From: an uncultured Clostridia bacterium
GTDB lineage: Bacteria; Bacillota; Clostridia; Lachnospirales; Lachnospiraceae
DNA: 13,170 bases
Assembly: GCA_946611595.1 (NCBI GenBank)
Contig: CAMODY010000035.1
Coordinates: 1 to 13,170 of the forward strand
Direction: 5' to 3'
How positions within the stretch are numbered: position 1 is the first letter of the stretch; every line of letters begins with the position of its first letter. This document shows, in pieces, positions 6,831 through 13,170 of this stretch. A program made the position numbers and the translations under genes. Below the pieces are notes generated by a model. That model was not told where the DNA came from and ran no database searches. It worked only from the letters and a program-made list of their open reading frames with translations.

Positions 6831-8057
6831 TTATCTACCGGGACCGCCCATCTGGCCACCCATGCCGCCCATCATCTGGTTCGTAATGGAATCGGTTTCG
6901 CTTCCGTTGACGATCAGCGTTCCACCATTCTTCTGGGCAGTTCCATCATAGTCAAACGGGGACTGGGCGTTAATGGTAAGTGTTCCGCCATTGATGTAAA
7001 GATCTCCATTGGAATCAACAGCATCGGTATCTCCTGTGCCCATGTTGATCGTGATATAGCCACCGTTGAACTCTGCGCAAATGCTGTATGCAGTAGACTT
7101 AGCAGCGGCGTTTATACCATCGTCACTTGCTTCGATATTAATCGTTCCGCCATTAAACTGAACATAAGTACCTTCAATGCCTTCAGCGGCTGAGATATCA
7201 ATTGCTCCCTCATCGACCTGGACGATCGTAGTTGCATGGATGCCGTCATCTACAGCATTGATATTGAATGTTCCGCCGCAGATATAGACATAACCTACAG
7301 AATCATCTTCATCGTTTTCTGCATGAAGTCCATCATTACAGCTTTCAATATTGAATGTACCGTCAGCGATCGCAATCGAATCGTTTGCTTCAAATGCGGT
7401 TCCACTGCAGGAAATCTCATAAGTTCCGCCAGTCATTTTCAGATCATCTTTAGAGACTACCGCATTATCAGAAGAACTGATCGCAAGGGTTCCAAGTCCA
7501 TTCAACACCAGGTCATCTTTGGAGAAGATCACGCCATCTGTATTGGTATCTCCATCTGCTGTAAATGTACCTGTTACAGAAAGGGTATTGCTTGAGCCTT
7601 CTGTTGTCGTTACAAAGACCTTATCAGCATTCTTTACATAGATTGCCGGAGTGGAGTCGTTTGTGATCGATGCACCGTCTAACACGATCTGCACTTTGTC
7701 TTCATCTGCAGCCTCTACTACGATCTGTGCGTTTGATGCAGTTCCGGAAATGACATAGACACCTTCTTCCGTGATGGAAATGGTCTGGCCATCACTGACT
7801 GTATAGTACGTTGCATTTGTAAGATCTGCAGTCTGTTCTAAATCACGGTCTGTAAACAGATCAGTTGTATCGATTGCACCGCCGGTCGTTGTGTTTGCTG
7901 TTGCCGTCACTGTATCTGATGTAGCAATCGTTGCTTCTTCAACTACGGCGCTGGTTGCTCCAGCGGTAGAATCCTTCGCTCCGCATCCTGCAAGGACTGC
8001 GGCGAGCGAGAGGGTGAGCGTTGCTGCTAAGATAATCGTTTTCTTTTTTGTTTTCAT
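6831..8057 (-). CDS. Lipoprotein with Cthe_2159-like carbohydrate-binding beta-helix domain
   Basis: This 408-residue exported lipoprotein has lysine-rich residues 1-6, a hydrophobic stretch, and lipobox LAGC with Cys25 as the predicted lipidation site. A Thr/Ala-rich linker (26-65) follows. The body (about 70-385) is made of short repeats with the pattern GGT-x-x-I followed by a DDG/NDG turn: GTFNIESCNDGLHA, GGTFNINAVDDGIHA, GGTINIEASDDGINA and GGTLTINAQSPFD. This pattern and the Asp-rich turns match the Cthe_2159 family, calcium-binding right-handed beta-helices reported to bind polysaccharides. The C-terminus is a Met/Gly tail, NQMMGGMGGQMGGPGR. A GAGGTGG ribosome site precedes the ATG at 8057. 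It sits on the outer face of the membrane. Binding to carbohydrate is family knowledge; the ligand is unknown. It diverges from a sensor kinase gene. Confidence 0.87.
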   Translation of the reverse strand: MKTKKKTIILAATLTLSLAAVLAGCGAKDSTAGATSAVVEEATIATSDTVTATANTTTGGAIDTTDLFTDRDLEQTADLTNATYYTVSDGQTISITEEGVYVISGTASNAQIVVEAADEDKVQIVLDGASITNDSTPAIYVKNADKVFVTTTEGSSNTLSVTGTFTADGDTNTDGVIFSKDDLVLNGLGTLAISSSDNAVVSKDDLKMTGGTYEISCSGTAFEANDSIAIADGTFNIESCNDGLHAENDEDDSVGYVYICGGTFNINAVDDGIHATTIVQVDEGAIDISAAEGIEGTYVQFNGGTINIEASDDGINAAAKSTAYSICAEFNGGYITINMGTGDTDAVDSNGDLYINGGTLTINAQSPFDYDGTAQKNGGTLIVNGSETDSITNQMMGGMGGQMGGPGR

Positions 8058-8081
8058 ATAGCCACCTCTTTCGATGTTTTG

Positions 8082-8106
8082 AGGAAACAGACCATTCTGT
8101 TTTCCT
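8082..8106 (-). promoter_or_regulatory. Leader stem-loop of the lipoprotein mRNA
   Basis: AGGAAACAG (8082-8090) pairs with CTGTTTTCCT (8097-8106) with one bulged T. It would sit almost at the 5' end of the transcript from the promoter at 8119-8151, about 25 nt before the start codon. A role in mRNA stability or translation is conjecture. Confidence 0.4.
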
Positions 8107-8118
8107 TACTGTGAGGTC

Positions 8119-8151
8119 AGTATAAAAGAGAAACCTTAAGTGAAACCTAAA
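8119..8151 (-). promoter_or_regulatory. Lipoprotein promoter with response-regulator-like direct repeat
   Basis: On the minus strand the -10 is TATACT (8119-8124). There is no good -35. Instead the region carries an exact direct repeat AGGTTTC (8142-8148 and 8130-8136), within which TTTAGG-N5-CTTAAG ends 10 nt before the -10. This resembles the CiaR-type box TTTAAG-N5-TTTAAG of OmpR/PhoB-family response regulators, so the promoter is probably activator-dependent. The regulator is not encoded in the window. Confidence 0.55.
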
Positions 8152-8174
8152 AAAGAGTAATTAAAGCTTCTTTT

Positions 8175-8199
8175 TTTTGCCTGGCAAAAGGACTATAAT
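8175..8199 (+). promoter_or_regulatory. Predicted sensor-kinase promoter with overlapping palindrome
   Basis: A perfect TATAAT (8194-8199) lies downstream of the palindrome TTTTGCC-T-GGCAAAA (8175-8189). The -35 position (about 8171-8176) is only a T-run. The palindrome covers the spacer, so a repressor or activator site is plausible. Confidence 0.5.
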
Positions 8200-8237
8200 C
8201 ACAATGTAAGAACACTGAAGTTAGTGACATGGAATGA

Positions 8238-9725
8238 GTGGCAAAAATGAATGGCAATTGGTGGACTTATCTTCTTATATATGTTGGCAGTGCTGTGATG
8301 CTGCTGAATATCATACTGTACATCCGCTTTGAAAGACGGATCAAAAAAAACTGGGGCTGGAAAAAAGAACTTTTCTATCTGTATATTCCAATCATTCTTC
8401 TCGTATTGTTTTTAATCGGTTATATTCTGGTAGCAGCTCTCGGAAAACCGCATCTTGTCACAGGCGGAATTCTTTTTGGCGGAAGCATTTTTGTGCTTGT
8501 GATCCTTCTGTTCATGAAGCGTCTTGCTATCCGGATCAAAGAAAGTGAAGAACTAAAAAATGCACTTCATACGGCAGAACAGGCAAATGCTGCAAAGTCT
8601 GCATTTCTTTCTAATATGTCTCATGATATCCGGACTCCGTTAAATGCGATCATTGGCTATTCTGATATTGCCCAAAAGGAAGAAACGACGCCTTCAGAAA
8701 GGCTGGATTATCTTTCGAAAATCGAGTATTCCGGTCAGCAGCTGCTCGAGCTGATCAACGATATCCTGGAAATGAGCCGCATCGAAAACGGAAAGATGAC
8801 GATGAACGAATCTTCCTGTAGTCTTGGACAGATTGCGGCAGATCTTAAGAATCTCTTTGAAGACCAGATGAAAGCAAAAGGCATCCGCTATACGGTTTCT
8901 GCGGAGCAGATCACAGACGATAGAGTGATCTGCGATAAACTGAAACTGAACCGGGCTCTTTATAATCTTGTAAGCAACGCTTTAAAGTTTACTCCGGAAG
9001 GAGGAGATGTTTCTGTTTTATTCCGGCAGGAATCTTCTGAAGAAGGCCGTGCGACCTATCAGATTTCGGTTAAGGATACCGGCATCGGTATGTCAGAGGA
9101 ATTTGCTGCAAGGGTCTTTGAAGCTTTCGAGCGGGAAAGAACTTCGACTGTCAGCGGTATCCAGGGCACAGGGCTTGGCATGGCGATCACGAAGAGTATC
9201 GTGGAAGCCATGAATGGCGAGATCAATGTGGCGTCAGTCCTGGGTGAGGGCACGGAGTTTATTATTCGCGTGAACTTTGCACTTTGCAGCTGTCAGAACG
9301 AACAGGCAGAGCCAGAGAGTCCTGGACTGTCAGAACCTGATTTTTACGGAAAACGGATCCTGCTTGTGGAAGATATGGAAATCAACCGTGAGATTGCGGT
9401 GATCCAGCTGACTTGTATGGGCTTTTCCGTCGAATGTGCAGTAAATGGACAAGACGCGGTAGATCATATCAAGCGGGAGGAAGCCGGATACTATGATGCG
9501 GTATTGATGGATATTCAAATGCCGGTCATGGATGGATATGAAGCTTCACGTATGATCCGAAAGCTAAGCGATGCGGCCAAAGCGAATATTTTGATCATTG
9601 CAGTAACCGCAAATGCGTTTGCGGAAGATAAAAAGCGTGCGGAAGAAGCCGGTATGAACGGACATATCGCAAAGCCTCTTGATCTCAATGAGATGAAGAA
9701 GACATTAGGGGATTTGTTAAAATAA
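8238..9725 (+). CDS. Membrane hybrid sensor histidine kinase with C-terminal receiver
   Basis: The protein has 495 residues. Three predicted membrane helices (about 10-30, 46-68, 75-93) are followed directly by a short coiled segment (100-120), with no PAS, HAMP or extracellular sensor domain. HisKA has H129 in SHDIRTPLNAI. HATPase_c shows the N-box NLVSNALKFT (243-252), G1 KDTGIGM (279-285) and G2 GTGLGMAI (310-317). After a linker, a receiver domain (372-494) has the acidic pair E378/D379, phospho-acceptor D425 in LMDIQMPVMDG, T457 and K479. All catalytic residues are present. There is no DNA-binding output, so signalling needs another phosphotransfer partner or protein contact. The start drawn is GTG at 8238; ATG at 8247 is an alternative, and both have weak ribosome sites. 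It diverges from the lipoprotein and converges on the K+ channel with only 15 nt between stops. Confidence 0.9.
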   Translation: MAKMNGNWWTYLLIYVGSAVMLLNIILYIRFERRIKKNWGWKKELFYLYIPIILLVLFLIGYILVAALGKPHLVTGGILFGGSIFVLVILLFMKRLAIRIKESEELKNALHTAEQANAAKSAFLSNMSHDIRTPLNAIIGYSDIAQKEETTPSERLDYLSKIEYSGQQLLELINDILEMSRIENGKMTMNESSCSLGQIAADLKNLFEDQMKAKGIRYTVSAEQITDDRVICDKLKLNRALYNLVSNALKFTPEGGDVSVLFRQESSEEGRATYQISVKDTGIGMSEEFAARVFEAFERERTSTVSGIQGTGLGMAITKSIVEAMNGEINVASVLGEGTEFIIRVNFALCSCQNEQAEPESPGLSEPDFYGKRILLVEDMEINREIAVIQLTCMGFSVECAVNGQDAVDHIKREEAGYYDAVLMDIQMPVMDGYEASRMIRKLSDAAKANILIIAVTANAFAEDKKRAEEAGMNGHIAKPLDLNEMKKTLGDLLK

Positions 9726-9740
9726 TGAAATGAACTCTTG

Positions 9741-10688
9741 TTACAGAATGCGGTGGCTGATCAGCGTATCACCTGCGCGGACCTGGGTGTGGTCTGTCGG
9801 CACAATGATATTGCCTTCGCGCTGAATTGCTAAGATATCACAGCTGTTTTCTGTTTCAATCTCCTTGACAGTGAGCCCTATATAAGGGCTTTCTTCATTT
9901 AGATATTCGCAGAGCGTATGGCGGGCATTCGGATCTCTGCGGTTTGCTCTTGCAATCTCTGCATATTCTTCAACGAAACCTGCTGAAATGATACCGGTTG
10001 GAATCGCAACAGCACCGACGCCTAAGAAGGTTATGACGACGGTCATGATCTGGCCTAAGGTCGTGATCGGATAGATGTCTCCATATCCCACCGTAAAGAT
10101 CGTAGAAAGACTCCACCAGATACCGGAGAAAGCATTTTTATAAAGCTCCGGCTGAGCTTCATGCTCTGCGCTGTAAATGCAAAGAGAAGAGACCAGCATC
10201 AGCATCAGGATAATAAATACAGACGAGAAGATCTGGTTCTTTTTTTTCTTAAAAACATTTGCGATTACATTAAAGGAATCATAGGTCGCATTTACACGGA
10301 ACAGACGGAAGATTCGAACGACTCTTAAGATCCTGAATCCGACAAAACCGGAAAGGAAGAAGAATGGAAGGATCGTAAGAAGATCTACGATTCCGTCAAA
10401 AGAGATTATAAAGCGTCCGGCAGCCTTGATCCTGCCATATTGTGGATAAAGAAAATCTGCGGTCCAAAGTCTTAAGAGATATTCCACGATAAAGATGCCG
10501 ATTGTGACCGCTTCGATGATTTGAAGTGCCGGCATGAAGGGCTCAAAGGTATCAAAAGTTTCCATGAAAAGAACAGCGATATTAACAAAAATCACAACTA
10601 CGATAAAGTAGTCGAAGAAACGGCTGATAGCATCTCCGCGGTTTCCGATCTGTATGATCTCAAAAATTCTTTTCCGATTGCTTTTCAT
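9741..10688 (-). CDS. Voltage-gated-type potassium channel with C-terminal TrkA_C-like domain
   Basis: The 315-residue protein has the six-helix Kv-like plan. S1 is about 24-43, S2 about 56-73 and S3 about 97-113. The S4 voltage sensor RILRVVRIFRLFR (119-131) has Arg at every third position (119, 122, 125, 128, 131). S5 is about 153-172. The pore has selectivity filter TVGYGD (199-204), and S6 is about 211-237. A cytoplasmic segment after S6 leads to a TrkA_C/RCK_C-like domain (about 265-315) with LTVKEIE and REGNIIVPTDHTQVRAGDTLI. The RCK_N (Rossmann) half usually found in prokaryotic K+ channels is absent. It should conduct K+ across the cytoplasmic membrane with voltage and possibly ligand control. 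TrkA_C domains bind c-di-AMP in several Firmicute transporters, so such control is possible but inferred. The gene diverges from a mechanosensitive channel. Confidence 0.9.
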   Translation of the reverse strand: MKSNRKRIFEIIQIGNRGDAISRFFDYFIVVVIFVNIAVLFMETFDTFEPFMPALQIIEAVTIGIFIVEYLLRLWTADFLYPQYGRIKAAGRFIISFDGIVDLLTILPFFFLSGFVGFRILRVVRIFRLFRVNATYDSFNVIANVFKKKKNQIFSSVFIILMLMLVSSLCIYSAEHEAQPELYKNAFSGIWWSLSTIFTVGYGDIYPITTLGQIMTVVITFLGVGAVAIPTGIISAGFVEEYAEIARANRRDPNARHTLCEYLNEESPYIGLTVKEIETENSCDILAIQREGNIIVPTDHTQVRAGDTLISHRIL

Positions 10689-10697
10689 GATAAGCCT

Positions 10698-10726
10698 ATT
10701 CTAACAAAGCTGTATTTTGATTTCAA
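10698..10726 (-). promoter_or_regulatory. Candidate promoter of the potassium channel gene
   Basis: On the minus strand, TTGAAA (10721-10726) and TAGAAT (10698-10703) are 17 nt apart. Only 9 nt separate this -10 from the ATG, which would make the mRNA nearly leaderless. A competing -10, TATAAT at 10752-10757 (minus), would give a normal leader but has a poor -35. Confidence 0.4.
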
Positions 10727-10739
10727 TTCTTTGATTATC

Positions 10740-10748
10740 TGCTATAAT
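10740..10748 (+). promoter_or_regulatory. Extended -10 promoter of the MscS-type gene
   Basis: TG-C-TATAAT (TG at 10740-10741, TATAAT at 10743-10748) is an extended -10. A possible -35, TTTCAA (10721-10726), lies 16 nt upstream. A strong AGGAGG (10770-10775) is 8 nt before the ATG at 10784. Confidence 0.6.
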
Positions 10749-10783
10749 ACCATTATAAAGTAAAAAAAGAGGAGGATAGTAAC

Positions 10784-11593
10784 ATGCAGGCATTTTTAGA
10801 TACCATAGTGAACTGGGCTACTACAACAGGCGTACGTATTATCATTGCCTTGATAGTCTGCTTCATTGCATTTAAGATCATCAACTTTGTTGCAAAGAAA
10901 TTCACAAAAAAATTTCAGGACAATCAGAAATTTGACAAGACACTTACAAAAACACTTATCTACGCCGGAAAGATCGTACTTAAGATCCTGGTAGTGATCT
11001 GCCTGATTGGTTATCTCGGAATCGAAACAACAAGTATTTCCGCACTGATCGCTTCTGTTGGTGTTGCAGCCGGCTTGGCGATAAACGGAACTTTAAGCAA
11101 CTTAGCGGGCGGTATTATGCTTTTGATCACGCGTCCGTTTAAAGTCGATGACTATATCGCTGCACAGGGCGAAGAAGGTGTTGTTGAAGATATTAAGATT
11201 ACCTATACAAAGATCAAAACAGTGGATAACAAGACTGTTTATCTTCCGAATAGTGCCCTTTCTGCGGGAACGATTGTTAACTACAGTGATAAAGAACTGC
11301 GCCGTGTTGACTTTGACTTTAAAGTTGGCGGTAATGACCCTGTAAAAGTACGCGACCTTCTGCTCGATGTTTGCAAACAGGAAGAGAAAGTACTTGCTGA
11401 TCCGGAGCCGTTTGCACGTATTTCTGATTTTGGTCAGGACAATGGCCTTAGGGTTACACTTCGTGCTTGGTGCAAGTCAGAAGAATACTGGGATGCATAC
11501 TTCAACCTTCTTGACAGAGTTAAAGAGACATTTGATGCAAACCAGATCGTTGTTCCGTATGACAATGTAACCGTACACATCAAGAATGATTAA
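10784..11593 (+). CDS. mscS: Small-conductance mechanosensitive channel, MscS family
   Basis: At 269 residues this matches the short E. coli-type MscS. Membrane helices are at about 15-36 (TM1), 58-80 (TM2) and 84-113 (TM3). TM3 carries the Gly/Ala-rich pore segment SVGVAAGLAINGTLSNLAGGIMLL (split around 91-114), followed by the signature RPFKVDDYI (117-125). The beta domain includes VEDIKITYTKIKTVDNK and YLPNSAL (153-159), and the C-terminal alpha/beta vestibule domain spans about 175-269. The channel opens under membrane tension to release solutes after hypo-osmotic shock. It diverges from a K+ channel and overlaps the next gene by 8 nt, so the phosphatase is probably translationally coupled. 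Annotation is secure. Confidence 0.93.
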   Translation: MQAFLDTIVNWATTTGVRIIIALIVCFIAFKIINFVAKKFTKKFQDNQKFDKTLTKTLIYAGKIVLKILVVICLIGYLGIETTSISALIASVGVAAGLAINGTLSNLAGGIMLLITRPFKVDDYIAAQGEEGVVEDIKITYTKIKTVDNKTVYLPNSALSAGTIVNYSDKELRRVDFDFKVGGNDPVKVRDLLLDVCKQEEKVLADPEPFARISDFGQDNGLRVTLRAWCKSEEYWDAYFNLLDRVKETFDANQIVVPYDNVTVHIKND

Positions 11594-12254
11594 AGTATTA
11601 CTCTTTGATCTGGATGGCACACTGACAGAATCCGGCGAAGGAATTATCCGTTCTGTACAGTATGCACTGGATAAGTTTGGAATCGTAGAAAACGATATGG
11701 AGAAACTGAGGAGGTTCGTAGGACCTCCTCTTGTTGACTCCTTTATGAAACATTACGGCTTTACACACGAAGATGCTTTGAAAGCAGTTGATATTTACAG
11801 GGAACGTTTTGGGAAGGTTGGCATCTTTGAGAATGCTTTATACCCTGGAGCAGATCAGATGCTTGCAAAGCTAAAGGAAGCAGGCTATATGCTTGCGGTG
11901 GCGTCTTCGAAGCCGGAGCATTATGTTCAGCAGATCTTAGAGTATTTTAAAATCGCAGAGTTTTTTGATGAAGTTGTCGGCGCAACGATGGATGAGAAAC
12001 GGACATCTAAGACAGAAGTATTAGAAGAGGTTTTACGCCGATTAGAACTCCATGAACAAAAAGAAGAGATCCTGATGGTTGGTGATACGGAGCTTGATAT
12101 CAGGGGTGCAAAAGACCACGGGATCGAGTGCGTGGCTGTGACCTACGGCTATGGAGATCTGGAAAAAATGAAGGCAGAGAAGCCGCTTAAGATCGTGGAC
12201 TCTGTGTCTGAGCTGGAGGCATTTTTAGTCTCAATTGCCCACAGGCAGCAGTAA
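11586..12254 (+). CDS. HAD family hydrolase, phosphoglycolate phosphatase-like
   Basis: This 222-residue HAD subfamily IA phosphatase has motif I FDLDGTL with D8 (nucleophile) and D10, motif II Ser107 in VASSKP, motif III Lys142 in SKTEVL, and motif IV GDTELD (166-171). The helical cap lies between about 15 and 82 and contains FVGPPL (44-49), a signature of the Gph/PGMB-like phosphatases. It is cytoplasmic and Mg2+-dependent. The substrate (phosphoglycolate, nucleotide monophosphate or other) cannot be told from sequence. The start overlaps the mscS stop (ATGATTAA). Its last 23 codons or so are antisense to the 3' end of the rlmN-like gene, and no terminator is visible between the two. Confidence 0.9.
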   Translation: MIKVLLFDLDGTLTESGEGIIRSVQYALDKFGIVENDMEKLRRFVGPPLVDSFMKHYGFTHEDALKAVDIYRERFGKVGIFENALYPGADQMLAKLKEAGYMLAVASSKPEHYVQQILEYFKIAEFFDEVVGATMDEKRTSKTEVLEEVLRRLELHEQKEEILMVGDTELDIRGAKDHGIECVAVTYGYGDLEKMKAEKPLKIVDSVSELEAFLVSIAHRQQ

Positions 12255-13170
12255 TATCGGCGCCGCGTTCTTTCCGAATCGTTGCTTTGATTCCATTTTT
12301 CATCAGCACATCATAAAACTGAAGTGCAGTCTCTTTAGAGGATCCCTGAAAGCCAAATTCGCTGACATTGTTATAGGGGATTAGGTTGACATAAAAATAA
12401 TCAGAAGAATCCCAGGATGTTTGATCTTGCTCGGGGTAGAGTATATCAGAAGAGGTACTGTCCGGCAGAATGCGGAGCAACTCCGCCAATTCGTTTGCGT
12501 GTTCGAGATTGTCATTTACGCCATCGAGCAAGAGATACTCAAATGTAATTCTGCGTTTTGTTTTTTTACAATATTCCGCTGCAGCAGGAAGCAATTCCTC
12601 CAGCGGATATTTTTTATTGACCGGCATCAGGCGGTCCCGCAGTTCGTTGTTTGGTGCATGCAGTGAGATTGCCAGATTATAGCGCTTTTCTGTTTGGGCA
12701 AATTCATAGATCTTAGGAACGAGTCCGCAGGTACTGACCGTGATGTGGCGCGGAGCAATCGCCTTGAATGATGTTATATTAGCCTTATTAGGTACATTTT
12801 TTAAAGTATCCGCTTCGTGGAAAACTGCAGAAAGTTTTCGCTCGTCGCTGACCAGATCACAAAAATGAAGGACTTTGTCATAATTATCAAACGGTTCTCC
12901 GGTTCCCATAACAACGATATGAGTGACCTGCTCACTCGTATCCGGCAAAGAATCATTTGCAATCAGGACCTGCCCAAGCATTTCTTCTGCTGTCAGATTC
13001 CGGACTTTCTTTGTAAGTCCCGACGCACAAAAAGCACAGCCCATGTTGCAGCCTGCCTGGCTGGTCACACATACGCTGTTGCCATACGGATGTTTCATCA
13101 GAACAGTCTCGATCAGATTGCCATCTTCAAGTTCTAAAAGAAACTTTTTAGTCCCGTCTTTTGAAGTTTG
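12187..13170 (-). CDS. rlmN: RlmN-type dual-specificity RNA methyltransferase, N-terminus beyond window
   Basis: This is a radical-SAM 23S rRNA A2503 / tRNA A37 C2-methyltransferase, cut at the window edge. The reading frame stays open to 13170 and reads the RlmN-typical KDGTKKFLLELEDGNLIETVLM ahead of the Met at 13098, so that Met is not the start. Counting from it, the 4Fe-4S motif CxxxCxxC is C17, C21, C24; C10 matches the methyl-transfer Cys118 region of E. coli RlmN. MGTGEPFDNYD (64-74) is the SAM-binding GGE-like strand. Cys286 in DITAACGQL matches Cys355, the methyl-carrying residue. Compared with B. subtilis RlmN, as I recall it, there are two insertions of about 22-23 residues (near 90-114 and 210-233). 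The C-terminus ends in a short Pro/Gln tail antisense to the HAD gene. RlmN features (FDNYD, STCGLVPKIYEFA) favour RlmN over the resistance enzyme Cfr. Confidence 0.9.
   Translation of the reverse strand, partial: QTSKDGTKKFLLELEDGNLIETVLMKHPYGNSVCVTSQAGCNMGCAFCASGLTKKVRNLTAEEMLGQVLIANDSLPDTSEQVTHIVVMGTGEPFDNYDKVLHFCDLVSDERKLSAVFHEADTLKNVPNKANITSFKAIAPRHITVSTCGLVPKIYEFAQTEKRYNLAISLHAPNNELRDRLMPVNKKYPLEELLPAAAEYCKKTKRRITFEYLLLDGVNDNLEHANELAELLRILPDSTSSDILYPEQDQTSWDSSDYFYVNLIPYNNVSEFGFQGSSKETALQFYDVLMKNGIKATIRKERGADITAACGQLRLKMPPAQTQSPRS

Noticed and set aside
7050..7450. Possible DNA repeat array or CRISPR within the lipoprotein gene
   Set aside because: The repetition is at the protein level with degenerate codons and no constant repeat-spacer structure.
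6819..7595. Two long plus-strand open frames opposite the lipoprotein gene (about 124 and 119 codons)
   Set aside because: They mirror the repetitive, stop-poor codon pattern of the beta-helix repeats on the minus strand and have no ribosome site or recognisable domain.
13096..13098. ATG at 13098 as the start of the rlmN-like gene
   Set aside because: The frame continues upstream to the window edge with RlmN-typical sequence, so this Met is internal.
12187..13170. Cfr-type antibiotic resistance methyltransferase
   Set aside because: Sequence around the SAM site (MGTGEPFDNYD) and STCGLVPKIYEFA follows RlmN, not Cfr, and nothing nearby suggests a resistance element.

Overview
The window looks like chromosomal DNA from a Gram-positive anaerobe of the class Clostridia, most likely Lachnospiraceae or a close relative. 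The evidence is moderate GC by eye, strong AGGAGG-type ribosome binding sites, TATAAT/TTGAxx promoters, U-run hairpin terminators, a Cthe_2159-type beta-helix lipoprotein, and a sensor kinase with a Lachnospiraceae-like SHDIRTPLNAI H-box. This placement rests on remembered protein similarity; no search was run. I see no insertion sequence, phage, CRISPR array or rRNA.

Left end (1-135): the last 53 nt of a tRNA-Ser(UGA), a perfect 19-bp bidirectional terminator hairpin, and an odd inverted copy of 14 nt of the tRNA T-arm.

136-4262: a LysR-type regulator (minus) diverges from a two-gene operon (plus) encoding an MFS transporter and a CocE/NonD-like alpha/beta hydrolase. The 179-bp intergenic region holds two perfect palindromes. 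One is centred near -65 of the predicted transporter transcript and also lies between the -35 and -10 of the predicted lysR promoter. This is the textbook LysR layout for inducible uptake and hydrolysis of a small ester, amide or peptide-like substrate; the compound is unknown.

4291-6783: a strong hairpin without a U-run, then a good promoter driving a three-S1-domain RNA-binding protein and an AspB-like aminotransferase, ending at a terminator.

6831-9725: a surface lipoprotein with a Cthe_2159-like repeat domain (minus) diverges from a membrane hybrid sensor kinase with a C-terminal receiver (plus). The lipoprotein promoter carries a direct repeat resembling a CiaR/OmpR-family response regulator box, but no DNA-binding regulator is encoded in the window.

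9741-12254: a six-TM voltage-sensor K+ channel ending in an isolated TrkA_C-like domain (minus) diverges from an MscS-type mechanosensitive channel. The MscS gene overlaps a downstream HAD phosphatase by 8 nt. The two channels suggest an ion and turgor control locus.

12187-13170: an RlmN-type radical-SAM 23S rRNA/tRNA methyltransferase (minus), missing its N-terminus at the window edge. It carries two insertions relative to ordinary RlmN, and its 3' end overlaps the HAD gene by 68 bp in antisense. All intergenic gaps are shorter than 300 bases.
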